Assembly (NCBI RefSeq): GCF_947366995.1
Contig: NZ_CANBCC010000033.1
Span: forward strand, 1 to 42,322
From: an uncultured Aquabacterium sp.
Lineage (GTDB): Bacteria; Pseudomonadota; Gammaproteobacteria; Burkholderiales; Burkholderiaceae_C
Length of the DNA: 42,322 bases
Reading direction: 5' to 3'
Position 1 is the first letter of the stretch. Each line of letters begins with the position of its first letter. Made by a program: the position numbers and the translations under genes. Positions 9,595-17,361 of this stretch are shown piece by piece. The notes beneath the pieces are model-generated. The model saw nothing but the letters and a program-made list of their open reading frames with translations, did not search any database and was not told the DNA's origin.

Positions 9595-11292
9595 ATGAAT
9601 GCCGTCCGGAAAGCTGTCTGCCTGATTGCCATGTTGTCTGCCTTCGCCAGTGCGCCTGCGCGTGCCTGGTGGGATACCGACTACAAACAGCGCACCCGTG
9701 TGACGCTGAACACGTCCAGCGATGGCGTGACCACGCAGGAGGCGCTCGCGGGCCCCGTCATTCCGGTGCGCCTGCATTCGGGCAACTTTGACTTTGTCGG
9801 TGCACGTGAAGATGGCAGCGACCTGCGCGTCGTCGCCGCAGACGACAAGACCCCGCTGAAGTTCTGGGTCGAGCGCTTCGATGGCGCCAATGAACTGGCC
9901 GTGCTGTGGGTGCAGCTGCCGAACGTGGCACCGGGCACGGACAAGAACGCCGTGTACGTGTACGCCGGCCACGACAAGGCGGCTGCCGAGACGACCTCGC
10001 CGAAGCTCTTCGACGCCGCCATGCGGGCCGTAGTCCCCTTCGGCGGCAAGGCCGGCGAAGAGCTCCTCAATGGCCTGCAGGCTGCCGGGCCGGTGGCGCA
10101 GGAAGCGAACGGTCTGATCGGTGCAGCGGCCCAGCTTCAGGGGCAGGCGCTGACCTGGAAAGGCGACACGCTGAAGGGCGAGCCGCAAGGGCCTCACAGC
10201 GTGAGCCTGTGGCTGAAGCCCGCCACGCTGGATGGCACGGTGTTCGAGCAGGGGGCGCTCAAGCTGGTTGTGGCGGGCGGATCGCTCAAGGCCACGCTCG
10301 GTACGGCGCAGGCCGCGGGCGGCACGCTGCCCGTGTCTTCGTGGGCGCACCTCGCCGTCACGGTGGGGGCGGGCAAGCTGACGCTGTATGTGAACGGCGC
10401 ACAGGCGGCGCAAGCCGAGCTCGCGGGCGGGCAGGCGCCCATTGCCGGCGAGATCTCGGTCGGTGCCGGCCTGACCGGTCAGGTCGATCAGCTGGAGGTG
10501 GCCAACACCGTGCGCAGCAGCGACTGGGTGAAGTTCGCCCACGCGGCGCAGGGCGCCGAAGCCAAGCTGGTTCTGTCGGTGACGCAGACGCCCGAGACCG
10601 CCGAGTCCGAAGCGGAAGCCGGTGAGGCCGGCCACTTTGCCATCCTGGTCGACAACCTCACCACCGACGCCTGGGTCGTGATCGTGATCCTGGCCATCAT
10701 GTTCGTCATCGCCATCTGGGTCATGTACGACAAGGCCGTGCTGGTGGGCCGGGCCGACAAGGACAACCGCCGCTTTCTGGCCGCGTTCCGCGACAGCAAG
10801 GACGTAATGTCCGTGGCGGCGCAAGGCATGCCGCACTCGCAGCTGGCGCGGCTGTACCAGGCTGGCCTGCGCGAGTTGCGCAAGCGGGATGTCGGTGCAC
10901 CCGGCGCAGCGCCCCTGAGTGGCGCGTCGATCGACGCGGTGAAGGCCGCCATCGACGCCGACCTGGTGCGCGAGGGACACACCCTCAACAGCCGCATCGT
11001 GCTGCTCACCATCGCGATCTCTGGTGGGCCCTTTCTGGGGCTGCTGGGCACCGTCGTCGGCGTCATGATCACCTTTGCGGCCATCGCCGCAGCGGGTGAC
11101 GTCAACGTAAACGCCATCGCCCCGGGCATTGCGGCCGCGCTGCTGGCGACGGTGGCAGGCCTCGGCGTCGCCATCCCGGCGCTGTTCGGCTACAACTACC
11201 TCGCGTCGCGCATCAAGTCGATCTCGGCCGACATGAGCATCTTTGTTGACGAGTTCGTGACGCGCGTGGCCGAAAACCACGGCGCACGCTGA
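9595..11292 (+). CDS. DUF2341-LamG-ExbB/TolQ fusion proton-channel protein
   Basis: The 565-residue protein combines an extracytoplasmic sensor-like part with a Ton/Tol motor subunit. A signal sequence (1-24, cleavage near APARA) is followed by a DUF2341 domain (about 25-130, beginning WWDTDYKQRTRVTLN). A concanavalin-A/LamG-like sandwich follows at about 195-310 (HSVSLWLKPATLDG, then AHLAVTVGAGKLTLYVNG). A membrane helix lies at about 358-377, and the MotA/TolQ/ExbB domain at about 460-560 carries LGLLGTVVGVMITF and ALLATVAGLGVAIPAL. T486 and T519 match the conserved pore threonines of ExbB. It probably forms an inner-membrane proton channel with the two following ExbD proteins and powers the TonB-like protein. 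The N-terminal domains would sit in the periplasm and might bind glycan or peptidoglycan; that is inference. No strong ribosome-binding site is visible before ATG 9595. Confidence 0.88.
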   Translation: MNAVRKAVCLIAMLSAFASAPARAWWDTDYKQRTRVTLNTSSDGVTTQEALAGPVIPVRLHSGNFDFVGAREDGSDLRVVAADDKTPLKFWVERFDGANELAVLWVQLPNVAPGTDKNAVYVYAGHDKAAAETTSPKLFDAAMRAVVPFGGKAGEELLNGLQAAGPVAQEANGLIGAAAQLQGQALTWKGDTLKGEPQGPHSVSLWLKPATLDGTVFEQGALKLVVAGGSLKATLGTAQAAGGTLPVSSWAHLAVTVGAGKLTLYVNGAQAAQAELAGGQAPIAGEISVGAGLTGQVDQLEVANTVRSSDWVKFAHAAQGAEAKLVLSVTQTPETAESEAEAGEAGHFAILVDNLTTDAWVVIVILAIMFVIAIWVMYDKAVLVGRADKDNRRFLAAFRDSKDVMSVAAQGMPHSQLARLYQAGLRELRKRDVGAPGAAPLSGASIDAVKAAIDADLVREGHTLNSRIVLLTIAISGGPFLGLLGTVVGVMITFAAIAAAGDVNVNAIAPGIAAALLATVAGLGVAIPALFGYNYLASRIKSISADMSIFVDEFVTRVAENHGAR

Positions 11293-11303
11293 GCGGGGCG
11301 GTC

Positions 11304-11711
11304 ATGGCCGGTGACGTCAAAGGCGATCTGCAGGCGTACGACGACATCAACGTCACGCCCATGCTGGACCTGGCCTACGTGCTGCTCGTCGTCTTCATCA
11401 TCATGACGACCGCTTCCGTGCAGGGCGTGAAGGTCGAGAGCCCGCAGACGCTGGCGGCCAACAACCTGGCCAAGCCGCAGACCAAGGGCATCACGATCAC
11501 CGCCGACGGACAGGTGTACCTCGACGCCTACCCGGTGAGCCTGGAGGAGCTGCAGTCCACGCTGGCGCAGTACAAGGCCGCCAACCCCGCTCTGCCCGTG
11601 ATCCTGAAGGCCGACGCCGCGGCGCAGTACGACAAGGTGATGGCGGTGCTCGAGATCGCGAAGCGCCTGGACATCACCGAAATCGGTCTGGCGACCAAAC
11701 GGGCGCAGTGA
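11304..11711 (+). CDS. exbD: ExbD/TolR family biopolymer transport protein (first copy)
   Basis: This 135-residue inner-membrane protein has the ExbD/TolR layout: a short cytoplasmic N-terminus, one membrane helix at about 23-42 and a periplasmic domain. The helix entry INVTPMLDLAYVLL contains D22, equivalent to the proton-carrying aspartate of ExbD. In known systems an ExbD dimer sits within an ExbB pentamer and couples proton flow to TonB movement. The gene starts 11 bases after the ExbB-fusion gene and is followed after 7 bases by a second exbD, so it belongs to the same transcript. The periplasmic part differs clearly from the second copy, so the pair may form a heterodimer or serve two partners. 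Family assignment is secure; the partner is inferred from gene order. Confidence 0.92.
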   Translation: MAGDVKGDLQAYDDINVTPMLDLAYVLLVVFIIMTTASVQGVKVESPQTLAANNLAKPQTKGITITADGQVYLDAYPVSLEELQSTLAQYKAANPALPVILKADAAAQYDKVMAVLEIAKRLDITEIGLATKRAQ

Positions 11712-11718
11712 GGGCCAC

Positions 11719-12120
11719 ATGCAGGTTCAGGACGACACCCGCCCCTACGACAGCATCAACGTCACGCCCATGCTCGACCTGGCGTACGTGCTGCTCGTCG
11801 TGTTCATCCTCATGACGACGGCGTCGGTGCAGGGCCTCACGGTCAACATGCCCAAGCCCAGCAACAAGCCGAGCACCGAGAAGCACGAGTTGAAGGTTGT
11901 GCAGGTGATGGCCGATGGCGCGTTGCTGCTCAACGGCGCGGCCATCAGCATGGCCGACCTGGAACGCCAGCTCACGGACGCCCGTGCACGCGACCCGAAG
12001 ATGAGCGTCGCCATCAAGGGCGATGCACGCACGCACTACGCCAAGGTGGTGGCCGTGATCGACCTGTGCAACAAGCTCGAGGTGGGCATGGGCCTTGTCA
12101 CTTCGCGCATCGGGACCTGA
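11719..12120 (+). CDS. exbD: ExbD/TolR family biopolymer transport protein (second copy)
   Basis: The 133-residue product has the same layout as its upstream neighbour: INVTPMLDLAYVLLVVFI with D20 at the start of the single membrane helix, then a periplasmic domain of about 90 residues. Helix sequences of the two copies are almost identical while the periplasmic parts are diverged (KPSNKPSTEKHELKVV here). A GAGGG ribosome-binding site spans the preceding intergenic region. In the Ton, Tol and Mot families this subunit carries the essential aspartate. Two tandem exbD genes with one exbB recur in some proteobacterial TonB loci. It is probably co-translated with the TonB-like gene that starts 9 bases downstream. 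Confidence 0.92.
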   Translation: MQVQDDTRPYDSINVTPMLDLAYVLLVVFILMTTASVQGLTVNMPKPSNKPSTEKHELKVVQVMADGALLLNGAAISMADLERQLTDARARDPKMSVAIKGDARTHYAKVVAVIDLCNKLEVGMGLVTSRIGT

Positions 12121-12129
12121 GGAAACGAC

Positions 12130-12831
12130 ATGGCCGAGCTGGCACTGAACCCGACTCCGGACGGTGGCGCTGCCGAGGGTGGCAAGCCACGCTGGCTGGC
12201 GCCTGCTGTCATCACCGTGTTGCTCGTCTGCGGTGCGGGATGGCTGTTTTCGACCCTGGGGGACAGCCCTGCCCCGCCCCGGCGCCAGACGGTGAAGATC
12301 GCGGTGCTGCCCGATACGCCGCCCCCCCCGCCTCCGCCCAAGGAAGAGAAGAAGCCCGAGCCCGACAAGCAGACGCAGCAGGCCGAGCCCGTGCCCATGC
12401 AGCAGCCCAAGCCAATGGAAGCGCCGCCTGAGCCGCAGCAGCTGAAGATGGACGGCCCGGCAGGCGATGGGCCCAGTGCCTTTGCCGCCGGCGCCGTTTC
12501 GCAGGACTACAAGGGCGGCGCCATCGGAAACGGTCCGGGCGGCGGCAACCGCATGCAGTTTGCGTTCTTCACCAACCGCCTGCTGCGCCACATCCAGACC
12601 GAGCTGGCCCGTCGCGCCGAACTCAAAGGCAGCGACTACCGCGTCAACGTGCGCGTCTGGCTGGCGGACGACGGCCAACTGCACCGCATCGAGCTGGCCT
12701 CGTCGTCCGGCGACCCGCAGACCGACCGCCTTCTGCAGGAGGCGTTGACCCGCCTGCCCGCCATCGATCAGGTTCCTTCCAATCTGCCTCAACCCCTGTC
12801 CATGCGCATCACCAACCGCGTGACAGGCTGA
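12130..12831 (+). CDS. TonB-like energy transducer
   Basis: The 233-residue protein has the TonB architecture: a short cytoplasmic tail, one membrane helix at about 25-43 (PAVITVLLVCGAGWLF), and a periplasm-spanning proline-rich stretch at about 47-107 with a run of eight prolines and a Lys/Glu-Pro segment. A C-terminal alpha/beta domain at about 150-233 (NVRVWLADDGQLHRIELASS) resembles the TonB C-terminal domain. In known systems this domain contacts the TonB box of an outer-membrane receptor. No TonB-dependent receptor is present in the window, so the target may be the adjacent beta-barrel, the secreted adhesin or its unseen transporter. A good GAGGAAA ribosome-binding site precedes ATG 12130. 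The C-terminal domain is recognisable but not close to Escherichia coli TonB. Confidence 0.85.
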   Translation: MAELALNPTPDGGAAEGGKPRWLAPAVITVLLVCGAGWLFSTLGDSPAPPRRQTVKIAVLPDTPPPPPPPKEEKKPEPDKQTQQAEPVPMQQPKPMEAPPEPQQLKMDGPAGDGPSAFAAGAVSQDYKGGAIGNGPGGGNRMQFAFFTNRLLRHIQTELARRAELKGSDYRVNVRVWLADDGQLHRIELASSSGDPQTDRLLQEALTRLPAIDQVPSNLPQPLSMRITNRVTG

Positions 12832-12843
12832 CCTCCTCCCATC

Positions 12844-14592
12844 ATGAAGTTCACCTCTGTTCCCGTTCGGCCCACCTTGATGGCGCTGTCCGTGCTGGCT
12901 GTTCTTGCGGCACCGTCGGCCCGGGCCGACCAGGCAGCCTCCATCGAAGCGGCGCGCCAGACCACGCTGAGCCTGATCGAAGTGCTGGTGGAATCCGGCG
13001 TGCTGACGCGGGACAAGGCCGATGCCATCCTCAAGCAGGCCGAGCAGCGGGCGGCTCAGGCCGTCGCAGCGAAACCGGCTGGCGCGGGCACCTTGCAGGC
13101 AACCCATGAGACCGGCGGCACCGGCACCGGCGCGCGCCCCGTGATACGGGTGCCCTACCTCAGTGAGGCGGCGCGCACCCAGCTGCGCAACGAGGTGCGA
13201 GAAGAAGTGCTGGCCCAGGCCCGACAGGAACGCTGGGGGGTGCCCAACGCACCGTCCTGGATCGACCGGGTGCGCATCGAGGGCGACATCCGCTACCGCT
13301 ATCAGAAGGACCGCCCTTCCAGCGACAACACCCCGGCCGACGACTACGTGGCCGCGCTGTTCAGCGGCACCGGCGGCCTGACCCGTGCGGCGGATTTCAT
13401 GGGCTACGAAGCCGTGACCATCGATGGCGCGGATTACGCGCTTGCGTCGGGCAACACGCAGAAGGCCCGCAGCCGCGAGCGGCTCCGTGCGCGCCTGGCG
13501 GTCTCGGCCAAGGTCAGCGACGAAGTCGGAGCCGGCTTCCGCCTGACCACCGGCAGCGCCACGGACCGCGTCTCCACCAACCAGACGCTGGGCCAGGACT
13601 TCAACAAGTACCAGGTGTTTCTCGACCGGGCTTTCCTGCGGCTGGATCCCAACGAGTACGTGACCCTGCAGGCGGGGCGCATTCCCAACCCGTGGTTCGG
13701 CACCGAAATGGTCTGGTCGGAAAACCTCAACTTCGAAGGCGTGGCGGCCAGCGCGCGGTGGTTCAACGAAGACCGCACCGCCGTTCCGTTCGCCACGGTG
13801 GGCTGGTTCCCGATTCGCGAGCAACGGCCGGGCGAGCGCGGCGGGCGATCCCTGATCGGCGCGCAGGTTGGCGCGCAGCTCGAGCCGACCTCACGCACCA
13901 AGGTCAAGCTGGGCCTGGCCTACTACCGCTACCAGAATCTGGAAGGCCGGGAAGACAACGGCTACTACGTCGAGTCCAACGGCGGCAGTGTGGCCGACCC
14001 GATCGTGTACGGACGCCACGAGTACGGCCGCAACCTGCGTCAGAAGGGCAACACCCTGTTTCAGACCAACCCGGCCGACCTGACGCCGGTCTGGGGCCTG
14101 GCCTACAAGTTCGAGCCGATGGTGTTGACCGCGTCGGCAGAGTTCATGCACTTTGCGCCCTTCAGCCTGATGGTGTCGGCCGAGTACGCGAAGAACCTGG
14201 GCTTCGATGCTGCTGACTTCCGCCGCCGCGCGGGCAGCGCCTTTGCCGGCGTCAACCCGGGTGGCAAGGACGACGGCTACATCATGAAGGCCGCCTTCGG
14301 CTGGCCCGAGGTGACCGACCTGGGCCACTGGCAGCTCACGACGTCGTACCGCCACATCGGCTCGGACGCGGTGCTCGACGCCTTCAACGACAGCGATCTC
14401 GGCCTTGGCGGCACCAACCTTGAGGGCTACACGCTCGGCTTCAACCTCGGGCTGGCCCGCCAGACGATGCTGGGCGTGCGCTACCTGGCAGGCCGCACGA
14501 TCGACTCTCCGCTCAACAACCTGACCAACGCTCAGAGCAAGGCGAAGTACCAGGTCAACACGCTGCAGGTGGATCTCAATGTGCGCTTCTGA
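12844..14592 (+). CDS. Putative outer-membrane porin (Porin_5-like)
   Basis: The 582-residue protein starts with a signal peptide (cleavage near PSARA, residue 29). A helical segment at about 33-75 (TTLSLIEVLVESGVLTRDKA) may be periplasmic or trimerising, and a linker leads to YLSEAARTQLRNEVREEV at about 103-120. The rest is beta-barrel-like with alternating hydrophobic residues and aromatic girdles (IRYRYQKDRP, AFLRLDPNEYVTLQAGRIPNPWFG), ending in VDLNVRF with the terminal Phe typical of outer-membrane barrels. This matches the family annotated as putative porin. Its place after exbB-exbD-exbD-tonB suggests that its function, or that of a partner, depends on the energiser. Substrate is unknown. 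The following gene overlaps its last 14 bases. Confidence 0.85.
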   Translation: MKFTSVPVRPTLMALSVLAVLAAPSARADQAASIEAARQTTLSLIEVLVESGVLTRDKADAILKQAEQRAAQAVAAKPAGAGTLQATHETGGTGTGARPVIRVPYLSEAARTQLRNEVREEVLAQARQERWGVPNAPSWIDRVRIEGDIRYRYQKDRPSSDNTPADDYVAALFSGTGGLTRAADFMGYEAVTIDGADYALASGNTQKARSRERLRARLAVSAKVSDEVGAGFRLTTGSATDRVSTNQTLGQDFNKYQVFLDRAFLRLDPNEYVTLQAGRIPNPWFGTEMVWSENLNFEGVAASARWFNEDRTAVPFATVGWFPIREQRPGERGGRSLIGAQVGAQLEPTSRTKVKLGLAYYRYQNLEGREDNGYYVESNGGSVADPIVYGRHEYGRNLRQKGNTLFQTNPADLTPVWGLAYKFEPMVLTASAEFMHFAPFSLMVSAEYAKNLGFDAADFRRRAGSAFAGVNPGGKDDGYIMKAAFGWPEVTDLGHWQLTTSYRHIGSDAVLDAFNDSDLGLGGTNLEGYTLGFNLGLARQTMLGVRYLAGRTIDSPLNNLTNAQSKAKYQVNTLQVDLNVRF

Positions 14593-15253
14593 TGTCCGTC
14601 GCCAAGCGGTATCTCACCCAAGGACCGCGCGACGCTGGTTGTGGCTCGGCCTGGCACTGGCCGTCGCGCTGCCGGTGCAGGCGCAGTCCGACCGGGAACG
14701 CGAGCAGATTCGCCGCCTGAGAGAGCAGCTGCGCCAGCAACAGCAGGTGCAGTCCGAGTTGCAGGCGGGGCAACAGGCTGCCCAGGCGGCAGCGGCCCGC
14801 CAGAAGAACGAGTTCGACAGCGCGCTGGCTGCAGCCCGAGCCGGTCAGAGCGCCGTGGCCCGCAAGCTGCAGGCCTTGCAGGACGAAGCCAACGGCTTGC
14901 GTGCAGACCGCGCACGGCTGGAGGGTGAGTTGCAGCAGGCCCGTGATGAGGTGACCCGCGTGAACGACGCCAGCCGCCAGGCCCGTTCTGCCGCACAACA
15001 GGCCGAGCAACGCGCCCAACAACAGCTCACCGCCCAAGGCCAGAGCCTGGCGTCCTGCCGCGCAGACAACGCCACCCTGGCGGCACTGGGCCACGAGCTG
15101 TTGGCCCGCTACGAGAACAAGGGCTTGCTCGATGTCTTCCAGGAAAACGAGCCCTTTGTGCAGGCAGGCCGCGTGACGCTGGAAAACGCCCAGGCCACCT
15201 ACGCCGAGCGCCTGGCCAAGGCCCGCCAGCGCCCCGCATCCGACGCCCGCTGA
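14579..15253 (+). CDS. Exported coiled-coil protein of unknown function
   Basis: This 224-residue product has an N-terminal export signal (RRWLWLGLALAVALPVQAQ, cleavage near residue 37) followed by about 130 residues of predicted coiled coil rich in Gln, Arg, Ala and Glu. The C-terminus is more globular (LGHELLARYENKGLLDVFQ). The start at ATG 14579 overlaps the porin gene by 14 bases, which suggests translational coupling; no other in-frame ATG lies before the signal sequence. The location suggests a periplasmic scaffold or peptidoglycan-spanning partner of the energiser-porin system. No enzymatic motif is seen. It is the last gene of the run: fabI converges on it with only 15 bases between the stops, and no clear terminator is visible there. 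Confidence 0.75.
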   Translation: MCASDVRRQAVSHPRTARRWLWLGLALAVALPVQAQSDREREQIRRLREQLRQQQQVQSELQAGQQAAQAAAARQKNEFDSALAAARAGQSAVARKLQALQDEANGLRADRARLEGELQQARDEVTRVNDASRQARSAAQQAEQRAQQQLTAQGQSLASCRADNATLAALGHELLARYENKGLLDVFQENEPFVQAGRVTLENAQATYAERLAKARQRPASDAR

Positions 15254-15268
15254 CCAGCCGCGCCGCCG

Positions 15269-16030
15269 TCACAGCACGTGAAAGCCGGCGTCCACAAACA
15301 GCGTGTTGCCTGTGATGGACTTGGCCGCGTCGCTGACCAGGAAAGTGCACAGCGCCCCGACATCGTCCAGGTCCACCAGCCGGCGCAACGGTGCCCGTGC
15401 AATGGCATCGGCCATCAACGCGTCGAAATCAGGGATACCGGAGGCCGCACGCGTGGCCAGCGGCCCGGGTGAGACCGCGTTGACGCGAATGCCTTTCGGG
15501 CCCAGTTCGCACGCCATGTAGCGCGTGCTGGCCTCCAGCGCGGCCTTCACCGGCCCCATCACGCCATAGCCCGGTATCACCTCTTCCGCGCCGACGTAGC
15601 TCATGGTGAGCAGGCTGCCTCCGTGCGCCATAAGCGGCTCCGCCAGGTGCGCCATGCGGGCAAATGAGTGGCACGAGATGTCCATCGCACGGGCGAAGCC
15701 TTCTCTGGATGCGTCGGTAACGCGGCCATGCAGGTCGGAGCGCGGCGCGAAGGCAATGGAGTGCAGCACGAAATCCAGGCGGCCCCACTGCGTCATGATC
15801 GCCTCGAACACGGCTTCCAGTTGCCCGGGCACTTCCACATCGAGCGGCATCAGAATCTGTGCGTCCACCGAACGGGCCAGCGGTTCGACGTACGGCCTGG
15901 CCTTGTCGTTGAACCAGGTCAGGGCCAGATCGGCGCCCGCCTCCCGAAAGGACCGTGCGGCACCCCACGCAATGCTGTGCTCGTTGGCCACGCCCACGAC
16001 GAGGCCCTTCTTGCCTTGTAAAGAAAACAT
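15269..16030 (-). CDS. fabI: Enoyl-[acyl-carrier-protein] reductase (NADH)
   Basis: FabI performs the last reduction of each fatty-acid elongation cycle, converting trans-2-enoyl-ACP to acyl-ACP with NADH. The 253-residue length fits the family. The cofactor motif GVANEHSIAWG is at residues 13-23 and the catalytic set Y145, Y155 and K162 sits in SYVGAEEVIPGYGVMGPVKA, with the FabI-type Tyr-x6-Lys spacing. The start MFSLQGKKG at 16030 was chosen because the fold begins there; an upstream in-frame ATG at 16090 would add 20 unconserved residues and run into the preceding gene. It lies 37 bases after the AI-2E/PerM-type permease gene on the same strand and is probably co-transcribed. It converges with the coiled-coil gene. 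Confidence 0.96.
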   Translation of the reverse strand: MFSLQGKKGLVVGVANEHSIAWGAARSFREAGADLALTWFNDKARPYVEPLARSVDAQILMPLDVEVPGQLEAVFEAIMTQWGRLDFVLHSIAFAPRSDLHGRVTDASREGFARAMDISCHSFARMAHLAEPLMAHGGSLLTMSYVGAEEVIPGYGVMGPVKAALEASTRYMACELGPKGIRVNAVSPGPLATRAASGIPDFDALMADAIARAPLRRLVDLDDVGALCTFLVSDAAKSITGNTLFVDAGFHVL

Positions 16031-16067
16031 CTCACGCCCTTGCGATGCTGCGGTGCCGCAAATCCTC

Positions 16068-17144
16068 TCAGGTGTCGCGGCGCTCTGCAACGGGCATGTG
16101 AGGGGGCGTGGCGTCGCCGGTGGGTTCGACCGTTGCGGGCATCGGGTCGTGCAGCACCTCCTGCACGTAGAGCTTCTGCACCAGGATCATCGTCACCACC
16201 ATCAACGGCGTGGCGAACACCACGCCAGCGACGCCGAACAGCAGCCCGAACACGACCACAGACAGCAGGCCCAGCACCGGGGGCAGCTCGACCGCGCGTC
16301 GCTGCACCACAGGCATCAACACATTGCCCTCGAACTGCTGGATCGCGATAGCGAGCAGGCCCACATACAGCGCTTTCTCGGGGCCTTCGGTGAAGGCAAA
16401 CAGCACCGCCAGCAAGCCAGATGCGATGGGGCCGAAGTAGGGAACGAAGTCCATGAGCCCGGCGATCACGCCAATGGACAAGGCCATCGGCATGCCGAGT
16501 ACGGCGAGACCGATGGCGGTGGCACAGCCCACAAAGAGCATCGAGATGCCCTGCCCCAGAAGCCAACGTTGCAGGCCCTCTGAGCTTGCCTCGAACGCGG
16601 CGGCCATGCGGGGGCGCAGCGCCTGCGGCACCAGTCTCAGCACGCCACGTCGGTACAGCTCCGGGTCCAGCGCAAGGTAGATGGCCAGGACCACCATCAG
16701 CGCTGCACTGCCCAGTGCGCCGAAGGTCAGACCGGCTGCGTTCACCACCGGCGCCCACGACACCGCATCGCCCTTCATGCCATTGCGCCACCATTGCAGC
16801 ACGCTCTGCCCGAAGGTCTGTTGCCGCAACCAGGTGGTGGCCGCCTCGATGGCCGCGGGCAGGCGCTCGCGCAACCGCTCCATCTGCTCTGCGAACCGAT
16901 CGCCCACCAGCCAGCCGCCAAACGCGAGTGCCAGCGTCACCAGCAGCAGGGTGACGACCACGGCGGTTCTTGGCGGTAACCCGAACAGGCGCTCGAGCCG
17001 CGTCGAACCCGCAAGCAGTGCGGTGGCCAGCACGGTGGCCCCGAAGGCGAGCACCAGCACATCGCTGAGCCGCCAGGCGAGCAGGATGACGCCGAGCGCG
17101 CCGATGACAAAGCCCACTTGCCGGGCGAACGTGCCCGTTACCAT
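16068..17144 (-). CDS. AI-2E/PerM family membrane transporter
   Basis: The 358-residue integral membrane protein has about eight hydrophobic helices. The N-terminal pair is followed by a charged segment (RFAEQMERLRERLPAAIEAA), and a C-terminal block of helices contains MDFVPYFGPIASGLLAVLFA, close to the most conserved segment of the UPF0118/AI-2E exporter family. Members have been linked to autoinducer-2 export, Na+/H+ exchange or unknown substrates, so the substrate cannot be read from sequence. It shares a strand with fabI, 37 bases downstream. The ATG at 17144 has no clear Shine-Dalgarno sequence. Confidence 0.88.
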   Translation of the reverse strand: MVTGTFARQVGFVIGALGVILLAWRLSDVLVLAFGATVLATALLAGSTRLERLFGLPPRTAVVVTLLLVTLALAFGGWLVGDRFAEQMERLRERLPAAIEAATTWLRQQTFGQSVLQWWRNGMKGDAVSWAPVVNAAGLTFGALGSAALMVVLAIYLALDPELYRRGVLRLVPQALRPRMAAAFEASSEGLQRWLLGQGISMLFVGCATAIGLAVLGMPMALSIGVIAGLMDFVPYFGPIASGLLAVLFAFTEGPEKALYVGLLAIAIQQFEGNVLMPVVQRRAVELPPVLGLLSVVVFGLLFGVAGVVFATPLMVVTMILVQKLYVQEVLHDPMPATVEPTGDATPPHMPVAERRDT

Positions 17145-17311
17145 GGACGGAAAAGGAAGGAGGAAAGGCGTGTCATGCCCGGCCTAGAGCAGCCAGGATG
17201 CCTGCCCCCCGGAGACAGGGGGTAGCTGAACAGGCTCGGCGCTTGCTGCGCCGGCCGATACGGCAAATTGCCGCAATTGAACAAACTGCGGCAGTCGTTG
17301 CCGGCAATTTA
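17145..17311. other. Intergenic region with nested inverted repeats
   Basis: This stretch between hns and the permease gene has no convincing ORF. It contains AAATTGCCG/CGGCAATTT arms (17265-17273 and 17302-17310) and, inside them, GCCGCA/TGCGGC arms (17270-17275 and 17287-17292). These may form alternative hairpins in the hns 3' region or a regulatory site for the downstream permease gene. No promoter was identified with confidence. Confidence 0.4.
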
Positions 17312-17332
17312 GGGGCGCAATGCAATGCGCCC
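17312..17332 (-). terminator. Likely terminator of the hns gene
   Basis: GGGCGCA (17313-17319), loop ATGCAA, TGCGCCC (17326-17332) form a 7-bp hairpin 30 bases past the hns stop codon. On the minus strand it is followed by CTAAATTG, a weak A/T tract. A second, looser repeat lies further on (AAATTGCCG at 17265-17273 against CGGCAATTT at 17302-17310). Confidence 0.55.
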
Positions 17333-17361
17333 GGGCCCGGTGCAGATGACCGGGTCGAAAC

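Noticed and set aside
12310-12345. Run of C-rich sequence in the TonB-like gene as a possible simple repeat or sequencing error
   Set aside because: It encodes the expected proline stretch of a TonB linker, and the frame is intact on both sides.
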